Below, one piece after another: positions 48,583-58,685 of a stretch of 64,000 nucleotides of DNA. Source of the stretch: Sorex araneus. Taxonomy: Eukaryota; Chordata; Mammalia; Eulipotyphla; Soricidae. Numbering within the stretch: position 1 is the first letter of the stretch; every line of letters begins with the position of its first letter. The stretch is from positions 191,150,500 through 191,214,499 of the forward strand of contig NC_073306.1 of assembly GCF_027595985.1 (NCBI RefSeq), read 5' to 3'. Under the pieces are notes generated by a model, which was given only the letters and a program-made list of their open reading frames with translations, was not told the DNA's origin and ran no database searches. Made by a program: the position numbers and the translations under genes.

Positions 48583-48829
48583 TATCACTTTATCACTGTC
48601 ATCCCGTTGCTCATCAATTTGCTCAAGCAGACACCAGTAATGTCTCCATTGTGAGACTTGTTGTTACTGTTTTTGGAATATCGAATATGCCACAGGTAGC
48701 TTGCCAGGCTCTGCCCTGCAGGTGAGATACTCTCGGTAGCTTGCTAGGCTCTCCAAGAAGGGCAAAGTAATAGAAACTGGATTGGCCACATGCAAGTCAA
48801 ATGCCCTACCCACTGTGCTATTGCTCCAT
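48583..48829 (-). mobile_element. SINE form B, interrupted by another form B
   Basis: 'tatcactttatcactgtcat', complete reversed body, reversed head ending 'gtgctattgctcca'. Its 5' end is split by the next SINE; a 13-bp remnant resumes at 49041-49053. Confidence 0.9.
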
Positions 48830-49040
48830 CACTGTCAAGGTCATTGTCATCCCATTGCTCATCGATTTGCTCGAGCGGGCACCAGTAACGTCTCCATTGT
48901 GAGACTAGTTGTTACTGTTTTTGGCATACCCAATATGCCACGGGTAGATTGCCGGGCTCTCTGAGAGGGGTGGAGAAATAGAACCCGGGTGGGTTGGGTG
49001 CAAGGCAAATGCCCTACCCATTGTGCTATGGCTCCAGCCC
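48830..49040 (-). mobile_element. SINE form B inserted into a form B, 13-bp TSD
   Basis: Complete reversed form B ending 'tatggctccagccc'. Exact 13-bp duplication of host SINE head sequence (gctattgctccat at 48817-48829 and 49041-49053), so this copy is younger than its host. Part of the body (leader piece) is deleted. Confidence 0.93.
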
Positions 49041-49182
49041 GCTATTGCTCCATAGATATAGAAAATAAATTTATGTGAATATTGTTATATCTGATTGAAG
49101 ACTTTCTAAGAATTTTTGAAGCTTTTTGTTGTTTCAAGAGGTTTTACCTATTCATATTTTGTTTTTTATTTAGTCATTTATT

Positions 49183-49437
49183 AGTCCGGCTGGAGCAATA
49201 GCACAGCGGGTAGTGCATTTGCCTTGCACGCGGTCAACCCGGGTTCGAATCCTCCATCCCTCTCGGAGCCCGGCAAGCTACCGAGAGTATCTCGCCTGCT
49301 ATGGCAGAGCCTGGCAAGCTACTCATGGTGTATTTGATATGCCAAAAACAGTGACAAGAAGTCTCACAACGGAGACATTACTGATGCCCGCATGAGCAAA
49401 TTGATGAACAACTGGGATGACTGTGCTACTGTGCTGT
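49183..49437 (+). mobile_element. SINE form B, little diverged
   Basis: 'ccggctggagcaatagcaca', 'gcgggtagtgcatttgcctt', B box 'gggttcgaatcc', 'tccatccctctcggagcccg', full body, tail 'gtgctactgtgctgtgc'. 'tttttatttagtca' occurs just upstream and just downstream as a likely target-site duplication, with 10 extra bases before the head. Confidence 0.92.
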
Positions 49438-49749
49438 GCTTTTTATTTAGTCACCTTCTTCCTGACTTCCATTGCCAAGATCCATTATTTACAAGTTAGG
49501 ATACACATAAATCAAAATGCCGGGACACTGCTATAGCCGAAGCCCAGGTGATAATCAGAAAGTACCTTTCCCTTATAGTACTGATGTCACTAAAAGCTTG
49601 TCACACGCTACCTGGATTATTTACTTCTTGGCTGCACTCTTGTAGACCCCTACCACACCTGGTCCAAACAAAACTTGTCTTCCCTAGTGTGACTGTTCTG
49701 AACTTGAGGATAATTATTAGGAATTTATTCATCCAGTGTGTATTTTGTG
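49438..49749. other. No recognisable feature
   Basis: Not obviously repetitive. The open frame at 49548-49757 has no recognisable domain. It could be flanking or 3' UTR sequence of the zinc-finger relic that follows on the minus strand. Confidence 0.35.
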
Positions 49750-50414
49750 ATGTCTAAAAGGCTCGAGAGGTATGATAAGGTCTTCTCACAATTACAAACA
49801 TAAAGTTTTTCTCCAGTATATGTTTTCATATGGTAGTAAGGGTTACAGGTTGAGTGAAGGCCTTGCACATTCCTTCCATATATAAGACTTCTCTCCACTA
49901 TGAGTTTTCAAATGCATAGTGAGGCTAGAGGGCAGAGTAAAGGCCTTCCCACATGTCAATCATTTATGTGGCTTTTTTCTGGGATGATTTATTTTTCTGT
50001 GCTTAGTAAGACTCCAAGTTTGAGTGAAGACCTTCCCACAGTCCTTACCTATACATAGTCTGTCTCCAAGATCAATTTTCCTGTGATTCTAAGGCATGAG
50101 GGCATAATGAAGGCCATCCCACATTGCTGACATATATGTTTTCTTTCCAATTTGAATAGTACTACGTGTAATAAGGAGGAGTAAGTGAACACATTCTCAC
50201 AATCCCTACAAATTGGACCACCCCCAATTTGTCTCAAAGTAGGTAAAAGTGACTCGAACTTGAGGCCATTTGCTCCAACTCCCTGGGACAGGCTCATGCC
50301 CAGATCTGCACACACAGCAGCTTGTGAACATAAGACTGTGTGACTGAGCAGGTGAGGCTGTCCAGAGCAGGAAGGACAAAATGGAGCAAACACAACTCTT
50401 GGGGTGTGAGACAT
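49750..50414 (-). pseudogene. C2H2 zinc-finger (KRAB-ZNF-type) pseudogene, about six degenerate fingers
   Basis: On the minus strand the codons for the 'C-x2-C-G-K-x-F' start of a C2H2 finger recur about every 80-87 bases, seen on the plus strand as 'aaggccttcccaca'-like motifs at 49777, 49857, 49940, 50027, 50110 and 50188. An 84-bp period is the standard length of one finger plus linker. The best preserved part (50230-50049) translates to 'CRDCENVFTYSSLLHV' and then 'KHICQQCGMAF'. Many finger Cys/His residues and linkers are lost, and stops or frameshifts interrupt the array. The upstream open segment (50414-50235) resembles the spacer before the finger array, but no KRAB box is visible. 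Intact members of this family bind DNA and often silence retroelements. This copy is dead, and I cannot assign its parent gene. Confidence 0.75.
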
Positions 50415-50454
50415 TTGTAACTATCAGGATACATACATAACTAGCATACCTGGG

Positions 50455-50852
50455 GTACCCGGATGTGTGTCAGGGGTGATTCTGGAGCAGAGAATCAAGA
50501 GGAAGCCCTGAGCATCTCCGCTGCAGCACAAAAATAAACAAGAAAACAAACAAAGCAGCAGGATGGAGTAACAGGACAGCGGGTCAGTGGATATCGGGTA
50601 GGACTGGTGATTCCACCATCCCATATGGTCCCTCTAGCACTGCCAAATGGAAAACCTGCATACAGAGCCAGAAATAACCTCTGAGAATCTCTGGATACGG
50701 CCCCTCCCCTTTAGCATCTTCCAAAAATAAAAAATATAATATGTCTAATCAGCCTTGAACTCCTGGCTCCCCATACGGCCCCCAGTCCTGGCAGGAGTGA
50801 TTCTTGAGTACCACTAATGTGGCCCATTCAAATCAACAAAATAAACAAAAAG
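50455..50852 (+). mobile_element. Row of three old SINE form A remnants
   Basis: Three body segments in the same orientation: 50455-50555 ('gtcaggggtgattctggagc', A-rich tail), 50558-50735 ('catcccatatggtccctcta', 'agagccagaaataacctctg') and 50755-50852 ('ggcaggagtgattcttgagt'). All are diverged. They are separate insertions or a decayed tandem. Confidence 0.65.
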
Positions 50853-51924
50853 GTGGACTTAAGCAGTGCTTATGTATTTCCATGCTTATATAGGTGTGCT
50901 TATATATGTGTCTATAATATATATCAACACACATGCATATATATGCTCTATTTTCCAAGTGCTGTATATGTATTTGTGTAGTATATGCAAACACACACAT
51001 TTATATCTACTTTTATGGCTTTAGAAATAATTTAGTTGCATAGAGTTTCTGTTAATCTTCAGAATAAGGAAAGGTAACATATTAAAGAAGGATAGCTGGA
51101 TCACTATTAACCCTAAATTATCAGGAAAACAGGGAAGAAATAGATAAGGAAGGGAAGTAACGGGGTCATGTTCAAGGACCTTGTACACATCAATTGGGTA
51201 CCGCTGTGGTATATTTATGTATCTAAACCATACCATCAACATAGAAAGCATTAATTTGATTGTTGAGATCCAAAGTACAACAACCAAATTTAAAAATTTG
51301 ACTGTCAAGGTTAAAAACTGGTTTTTTTGGAGGGAACCTAGAGACACTGATGGAGGGAAGATGAAACTCATGGTGGGATTGGTGCTGGAATATTATTTGC
51401 CAGAAATTTTGTAAATCATAGTAACATAGTAATATTATTTTTCTAATGTTTGTAGTCTATATTTAAATTTTCTTGAATAACAGAGTTTTTTTTGTATCTC
51501 TTAATTTTATTAAGATGTATATTTATTATCTAAATTGAGATACAACTGTTACTAGTGTAATCATTGAGTGGCCAGGTTAATAAAGAAGCACTGGAGTTCA
51601 TGTATATTATTGTAGCAGCTATATTAAGAATCACTATTCAATGTTTGACTATAGTAGTTGCCTTCATGAAAAGCATATTAAAAGTCATGCAGTATTTATT
51701 GTCACATGTTTACTGTTAGTTCAGAAAAGGGGCATATACATATATGTGTGTGTATTTGTGTATGTATGCATGCATATGCACATATATGTATATAATTATG
51801 CAAAATATTTATAATGCATAATATATACTATATATCATTATGCACCCTTTTCATATTGATTATTTTTGCACTATCCTAACCATTGTAAGCCAATGTTATC
51901 TTGTACAGAAGTGACAAAAAGCTA
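50853..51924. other. No gene; L1 3' UTR scrap near 51320-51425
   Basis: 'gagacactgatggagggaag' and 'ggtgggattggtgctggaat' recall the L1 3' UTR. TA/CA-rich tracts lie at 50900-51000 and 51730-51835. Opposed open frames at 51021-51414 lack recognisable domains. Confidence 0.4.
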
Positions 51925-52100
51925 TAGAGATAATTCAGGGGGTAAAATGCATACATTGCACACAGCCAACCCTGGTTTGATCCCGATGTAGCACAACACA
52001 TGGGCCCCTTTGTACCCACTAGGTAGAGCAGAAAGGTCGGAGTAAGCTCTAAACACCACTGGGTCTGGCCCCCAAACCAGTGGCAATAAAGAAAACAAAA
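51925..52100 (+). mobile_element. Old SOR-type SINE, form A
   Basis: 'aaagctatagagataattca', B box 'ctggtttgatccc', 'cactgggtctggcccccaaa', A-rich tail. Confidence 0.75.
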
Positions 52101-52197
52101 TAAGAATGTAAAATCCTGTTTCTCTTAAAATATTTACTATAAAATATATTTTAAATTTTCTTTAAAATTATAATTTTATTAATAAAAATGTAAAACA

Positions 52198-52382
52198 TGG
52201 GGTCAAAGAGATCATGTAGTGGGTAGGGGGCTTTTCTCGTATGCAGACAACATGGATTTGACCCCCAGCATTCCATATAGTCCCCTGAGTCTGTCAGGAG
52301 TAACCACTGGATACTGCCAGAAATTACTTTTATAATCCTGAGTGCAGAGCCAGAAGTAACCCTGGAGCACTTCCAATCAAAA
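52198..52382 (+). mobile_element. Old SOR-type SINE, form A
   Basis: 'tggggtcaaagagatcatgt', B-box relic 'atggatttgaccccc', 'cattccatatagtcccctga', 'agagccagaagtaaccctgg'. About 30 extra bases in the second half. Confidence 0.8.
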
Positions 52383-52726
52383 ATCTACCTATCTATATGA
52401 AAAATAGTATCCAATAAAATTAAGAAGGACAGTTTATATTTTATTTTACAGTGAAATAATTGAAAAATATTTATCAGAAGTAGTAGTGTTAGAAAGAATC
52501 CTTGGAGAAGAATAGAGCATTACACTGAAAGGGTAACATCAGTCTCTAGTTGTAATTATTAATTCTGTTGGACATAGGTGATATATTGCTCAGATTTTCA
52601 TTATCAATTGGCTCACTAATTCAGTTAACTTTATTATGCTTTTATCATTTGTTCTTTCATAGGAGATTTTATCACCATGTGTTATGTGTATATGTATATA
52701 ATTAAATATAATTTCTCTGCCTGTTA
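52383..52726. other. No recognisable feature
   Basis: AT-rich DNA up to the start of the RTE leader. Confidence 0.45.
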
Positions 52727-55075
52727 ACACCAATCTCCAGGGACCCAGGGGCCACACCCATAAGACCCACTCTGCCGGTGCCAGGCAAATTGCTCATCGG
52801 CCGACCTCCAATACCCAAATGCTGCCACGCTCCAGGCTGCCATCCAGATGTTCTGGCCAAGCCTCACACACTAGTGAAGTCCCACAAAACCAGGCTCAAC
52901 AGGACCCAGGAACAAAGATCCTCTGCCATGTTGATGGAGTTCATCTATGGTGTAAGCATTCAGAACACTTATAACGGTGCTTAAATGCCACGCTTAAAGC
53001 CTCCATCCCTCTTGTATTAGAGCCCAACAAGCTACCCACAATATCCTGCCTGCACGGCAGAGCCTGGCAAGCTACCCATGGCATATTCTACATGCCAAAA
53101 AGAGTAACAACAATGAGCCACATTCCCCTGATACTGGAAGAGCCCTCAATTCGGCAGAGTTAAGAAGGTCAAACAAGGAGATGCTGATAAAATATCAGGG
53201 CTGAACTATGCTGTCAAAATGAAGAATGAGTAAAATGACTGTTGGCACTTTTAACGCATGTAGCTGACATCGAAAGCATCCATTGTGGACCTGTTGGTGC
53301 AAGCACGGAAGATCAAGTATGACATCACTGGATTGACCGAGATGAGAATGTATTGAACACATCACACCATTTTTGACACTGGAGAAGAAATGTTCCTTGG
53401 AACATGTGATAGTAGAGGCATTGGTGCTTTAGGTGTCCATGTCGACACAAACTTGTCCATGATCATTAATTCTTTTGAATGCCTAACATCTCGAATCAGA
53501 CGCTTATGTTTGAATAGATGTGGCTGGCTTGTTGCCGCAGTTTCTATCTTTGTTGTCTACGCACCAGCATCCAACTACGATGAAGAAGAAATTGAGAAAT
53601 TCTACATAGAGCTGGAGAAGGTCTATAAAGAAGACCCCACCTTCTAGATGGTCATTGTCAGTGATTTCAATGCCAAGATCAGACCGAGCAGGTCACTAGA
53701 AGAACTCCACATTGGGACCCACAGCCCAGAATGGAACAAATGGGGTGAGAGACTGTCTAAGTTCATCATGTTGACCAAGACCATCCATGGCAACTTGCAG
53801 ATCCAGAAGGCCAAATCTAAACATTGGACATGGGAGTCTCTTGGTGGACACTTCCAAAACAAAATTGACCGCATCATATTCAATCGACGGTTTTGCCTGA
53901 CCGATGTCACTGTTGTCCCAAAATTCCAAACGGGATCAGTCCACCATCTCCTTTGTGCGAAATTCTCCTTCATAGAGCAGGGAGAAAGGGCTGCAAAGTT
54001 TAAGAAGAGAAGTCCCAGAACGACCACTAACTGGGAGCTCTTTGGCACTATTTCGACAATATGGGAAGATGCTATCACTGATAACATCAACGAGGAATAC
54101 GATTGGCTGATTCAGCACCTCCATGATTGTGTGAGGAATGCAGAGAGAGATAAAGCCACAAAAAGTTGCCTGTCTTTGGAAACTCTCAAGCTTATTTGCC
54201 AACGTGGTCTGGCACAAGCCTCGGGCAATCACAAGCCAATGTCTGAACTCACAAAGCTGTGCAGAGAGGTGATAAAGAAAGACCTTAATGAGAGAAGAGC
54301 AGCAGTGTTGGCCAATGAGGCAGAAGATGGGAAAAGTATTCCCATCACCCGCCTGTTCTTCGACAACTGTAAGAACAAGATGACTGCCTTCCGATGTCCT
54401 GATAGATCTATCACATCTTCCATAAGGGCAATGAAAAAGGTTATCCATTACTTCTACTCGGATCTCTGATAACCACATCCACCTGCCCACATACAAAATT
54501 CCGCAGGATGGATATGTCATTCCCAGTGTTCTCCCTTTCAAAATCAGACATGCCATTTTGTCCTTAAAGAAGCATACAACACCTGGTCCAGACAAGGTTA
54601 GACCCGAACACCTGAAGAATCTGCTGCCAGTACTCATCAATACACTGCCTCAGCTCTTCACACGCTGTCTGAATGCAAATGGAAAACCAGCAAGACCATT
54701 CTATTGTATAAGAAGGGAGACATCCACGACATCAGCAACTATTGCTCAATCTGCCTGTTGTTCATCGTCTACAAGTTATTCACTCGAGTCATCCTGAATA
54801 GGATTGGCAGAACACTAGACAAAGGACAACCATGCGAGCAAGCCGGGTTCCAAAAAGATTCAGCATGATCAACCATATCTACATGATGATCAAGCTTATC
54901 AAGGTTTTGCAAGAGTTCAAGATGCCACTCTGTCTAACGTTCGTTGATTTAAAGATGGCCTTTGATTCTGTTGACACTGAAGTGGTCATAGAAGCCGTAG
55001 TCAAACAAGAAATTCAAACTCAGTACATCAAGGTCCTCTGTGAGTCCCACAGAGGGTTAGTAAGACTTCCAATTA
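52727..55075 (+). mobile_element. RTE-clade LINE, first copy: leader, endonuclease, start of RT
   Basis: The leader at 52727-53234 contains 'cctccatccctcttgtatta', 'ggcagagcctggcaagctac' and 'ccatggcatattctacatgc', then 'gagtaacaacaatgagccac' and 'attcccctgatactggaaga'. The first three blocks form the body of SINE form B. There is no tRNA-like head here, so the head is specific to the SINE. The coding part follows (see pseudogene entry). Similarity breaks off at about 55075 inside the reverse transcriptase, without an RTE 3' end, which is unusual for a LINE because truncation normally removes the 5' end. Confidence 0.85.
53235..55055 (+). pseudogene. RTE endonuclease/reverse transcriptase ORF, broken, first copy
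   Basis: The start ATG at 53235 gives 'MTVGTFNA' then a stop. The frame shifts by 53390. The endonuclease runs 53390-53647 (with 'SNYDEEEIEKFYIELEK'), a TAG, then 53648-54469 beginning 'MVIVSDFNAKI', where the first residue of the conserved G-D-F-N motif is Ser. The final catalytic S-D-H has become S-V-H at 53936-53944, so endonuclease activity would be lost even without the stops. The RT domain begins near 54558 ('TTPGPDKVRPEHLKN') and shifts frame by 54680. It shows 'FVDLKMAFDSV' near 54940-54975 before similarity ends. Other open frames on the minus strand here (53644-54640) are shadows. Confidence 0.85.
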
Positions 55076-55277
55076 AAATCCAAAATAAAATTAGATATAT
55101 ACCTTTAAAGCATACAATGAGCTTCGGCTGAGGTATGTACTTGGGATTTCTTTATGGTATTTTATTTGTGGTATTGTCAACCTGCAAAGCCTCTATATGA
55201 AAGGACCCCATGCCCCATAAAATATAAGTCATATAATCCAATCTCCCTCATTTAACTTGTTCACTTTTCTATCAGCA
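55076..55277. other. AT-rich spacer between two overlapping RTE pieces
   Basis: About 200 bp without RTE similarity separate two copies of the same RT segment. It could be host DNA between two insertions or a later insertion. Confidence 0.6.
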
Positions 55278-56505
55278 CGATCCAGCATCTCCACACAGTG
55301 ACCAAGCTCATTGAGGTTTTGTGAGAGTTCAAGATGCTGCTCTGTCTAAAGTTCATTGATTTAAAGATGGCCTTTGCTTCTGTTGAGACTGAAGTGGTCA
55401 TCGAAGCCCTAGCCAAACAGGGTGTTCAAACTCCTGTTTTCAGGAGTTTGAAAAAAAAAGTACATCAAGATCCTTCTCGAGCTGTGTTATGGATTCACCA
55501 CCAGGACCTCACCATTCTACAAAGAAGTGTTTATCGACATAAAGAGACAGGGAGACATCATTTCACCGAAACTCTTCAGTGCCACCCTCAAGAATGTCAT
55601 GCAATAACTGAAATGGGTAGGAATGGGAGTGAAGATAGACGGTTGGCAACTACACCACCTGCACTTCGTTGATGACATCATTCTAATGACACCAAATATC
55701 ACCCAAGCAACACAAATGCTGGCCTATTTCGACCGTGAGTGTGGAAAGGTCGGACTACAGCGGAATCTCAAGAAGACAAGGTTCATGAGAAATGAACTAG
55801 TTCCTGATGTTCCATTTGTCCTCAATGAAATGAACATCTCTGAATTCAACAGTTATGTGGACCTAGGTCGAGAATACAACATGACAAATGACCTGGCACC
55901 TGAACTGCTCAGGAGGAAGGAAGAGAGTGGCGTTGAACACCTTCAAGAGAGTCGAAGAAGTGGTTAAGAGGATGAAGAACCTCTGGCTCCAGGAACATCT
56001 TTTTGACTCCACCATTCTTCCTGCACGTACATATGCCTCAGACACCTGGGCCTTATGAAAACAAGATGAGAATGCTCTTTGGGTCTCCCAAAGAGGAATC
56101 GAAAGAGCTATGCTTGGAGTATCACATTTCACTGCAGTGACAGAAGGAATCCGGAGTTCTGATCTCCATAGATGATCAAGAATCAGGGGCGCTATCTCAT
56201 TTGCCAAGGTGTTGAATATCAGATGGGCCGGACACGTAATGCGATTCAGAGTCGACCACTGGACTAGAGCTGTTACCGACTGGATTCCACAGGACGTCAA
56301 AAGACCGCATGGACACCCCCTACAAGATGGTCAGACTTCTTCACCAAGACCCTGAATAAACGGATTGAGGCTCTTCATTTTTCTGGAGTGAGCAGATGTC
56401 ATTGGGCTACACTAGCACTCCACAGGGATAAATGGAGACGTTACTGGTGCCCACTCGAGCAAATCAATGAATAGCGGGATGACAAGTAATACAAGTGATA
56501 TAAGT
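55278..56505 (+). mobile_element. RTE-clade LINE, second copy: RT to 3' end
   Basis: It begins within the RT ('acagtgaccaagctcattga') and repeats the segment seen at about 54880-55055 in diverged form. It continues through the RT, the C-terminal region and the full RTE 3' end 'atggagacgttactggtgcc', 'cactcgagcaaatcaatgaa', 'gcgggatgacaagtaataca'. This 3' end is the same as that of SINE form B. 5' truncation inside the RT is typical of LINE insertion. Confidence 0.85.
55334..56420 (+). pseudogene. RTE reverse transcriptase C-terminal half, broken
   Basis: The frame from 55334 carries 'FIDLKMAFASVETEVVIEAL', then a 24-base insertion with a hairpin at 55427-55450 disrupts it. The catalytic box reads F-V-D-D at 55665-55676 (within 'LHFVDDIILMTPN'); both metal-binding Asp residues remain. 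The frame from 55623 continues to 55967 ('LNEMNISEFNSYVDLGREYN'), and further frameshifted segments resemble the RTE C-terminus to about 56420. It is not functional. Confidence 0.82.
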
Positions 56506-56696
56506 GAATTAAGTATAACAAATAAGGTATTTTTTAAAAAATATGACAAATATATTTAATATTTCAGACAGAATATTCTGTTTAGATTAATGAAATACCA
56601 TTTACAAAATAAGGTCTAGATTGAGGGCAATTTAACCAGTCATTGTGGCACTCTAGGACTCTGTATATTTTGGTCTATATTTAGAATTTTTCTCTT

Positions 56697-56945
56697 GGAG
56701 TGCCTGGCAAGCTACTGAGAGTATCACACACACAGCAGAGCCTGACAAGCTACCTGTGGCATACTGGATATGTCAAAGGACAGTAATAACGACAGTCCTC
56801 ATTCCCCTGATTCTGAAAGAGCCCCCAATATGCAACTGGGCTATACTAGTACACGATAGGGACAAATGGAGTATCCACTCGAGAAAATTGATGAACAACG
56901 GAATGACAGTGATACAATGATACAGTGATATTTAGAATTATGAAG
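56697..56945 (+). mobile_element. RTE-derived non-autonomous element, form C, second junction type
   Basis: Leader pieces 'tggcaagctactgagagtat', 'cagcagagcctgacaagcta', 'cctcattcccctgattctga' and 'aagagcccccaatatgcaac' join directly to 'tgggctatactagtacacga' and 'caaatggagtatccactcga', which is RTE 3' sequence reaching further upstream than in form B (compare 'ttgggctacactagcactcc' at 56402). Tail 'cagtgatacaatgatacagt'. No tRNA-like head. The junction differs from the form C element at 37757. Confidence 0.85.
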
Positions 56946-58539
56946 CCAGAAGACTGGCTTTGTCATCATCCTCACATCATAATTAACCTTAGATAGGGCT
57001 TATGCATTTGTATCATGGTTCTGTAATTTGCAAAATAAAGCTATAATGCCAGTCTTATTAACTAGATTAACTAGAGTGAGATTGCATATTTTTAAAAGGT
57101 GATATGTTTTATAGAAAAATTATTAATGGTACAAACTATGGTTTGTTTGTTTGTTTGTTTTTGTAACACTGAGAACTGCCCCTACCTGCACTTTAATTGG
57201 ATATGGCAAAAGACTATTGTAACCATTGTAACCAAACTCCAGTACTGCCTCTGATAGTCCATTCTCTTTGTTCATTTATTTTTTTCTTTTGTTTATTCAA
57301 TGTTCTTTTTTATTTTCTTTAATGAAACATTTTATTTTTGTGCCTTGATATTTCCAATAGTTTGCTGTCACGTTCCTCCTCTCATCCTTAAATATCTGTT
57401 TATATAGTATAACTTAGATGACCACCCTACCAGAATAGTCCTGCCATTTAATCTTTTCCCAAAGAACAATTAATCTAGTTAAATTTTTAGCTTTTAATTG
57501 TCTTAATGACTCTACCAGCATGTCATTCCATTTGGGTACTCTGCTTTTACTTATTTATTCCCAAATTCTAACAGGGACAAATAACATTTCCTGTAAGTAT
57601 TTGTTTTATGAAGAAATCAATGAGTTCTTGAATCAATGAGTAAATGATATGTGATAAATACACACACATACATGTGTAAGGGGTATATATTATAAAAAAG
57701 ACATGTGGTGTGGTCTACAAAACAAAAACACAAAGCAAAACATAAGTTTCCTGATTTCAGCATTTATATTAATTTTATATATTAAATATAAAATTTTATT
57801 TATATATTTTATATATTAATTTTCATTTTTTTCTTTAGAGACCCAATTTTATAGCAATAGATCTTACTTTAATAATCCATAAGAAGCCATCCTAAAATGG
57901 GTATTATAGTTTCAAGCTTTGAGTGAATTAGCAGTATGCAAAGTTATATTTATTTACTATCTGATTTTGTATCAGGAAACTTTGACACTTATAACCTTTC
58001 TATGAAGTAATTTATTAAAATATTGATATGATAACTTTCAAGTAATTATTTCCCACTGATTGTTTTTTGCCATGAATGCAGTAAGATGTAATGATACACA
58101 TGAGCTTCCCAGATTACATAGGTACAGGTACATATTTACACGCTCACAATCTAGCATTTTCTAATGTCTCCATCTGTTGTGCTATGTTGTGAGGAGACAG
58201 AGGGTCCATGAGGACACTGAAGAGTTTCTCTCATTTTCATCTAACATGTTTATGTAGAAGTCTCCGTGTTGGTATTTGGACATATGTCTCCAAATGAGCT
58301 CAGTGCTGTTTTGAGAGTCTATTAGAAAAAAAATTGAATTTAGTAGTTCTTTGTTTTCAGATTTTGCTTTTGTTTGCTGCATTTCGTATATACATAACTG
58401 ATTTATTTAATAAGTATATAAATATTTGAACAATTAAATATTGTGAATTAATTAACACACATTTAAGATGAATAGAATACATTAAACAAAATTGCTGGAT
58501 CTGTATTTTTAACTCTGAAGAAACTCTAAGTTCAGTACT
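56946..58539. other. No gene; (GTTT)n at about 57139-57163
   Basis: AT-rich. Contains a short GTTT repeat and a CT/CA patch, otherwise unremarkable. Confidence 0.5.
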
Positions 58540-58685
58540 AACAGGTACTACTTCATCAAATCGTTAAAACAATAATATTGAATGGGTATGAATATCCTTA
58601 CTTTATAAATGAAGTGAATGTGCATGAGAGAATTAAATAAATTTGCCAAGTTCGCACAGCTGTCAGTGATGGGGGCATCTTATGA
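58540..58685 (+). mobile_element. MIR SINE core relic
   Basis: 'atatccttactttataaatg', 'aagtgaatgtgcatgagaga', 'attaaataaatttgccaagt', 'cgcacagctgtcagtgatgg' follow the MIR core ('ttacagatgaggaaactgag…ttgcccaaggtcacacagct'). Confidence 0.6.

Noticed and set aside
53644-54640. Minus-strand open frames of 148 and 234 codons
   Set aside because: They are shadows of the RTE endonuclease/RT pseudogene on the plus strand. The 31252-31812 plus-strand frame is likewise a shadow of the minus-strand copy.
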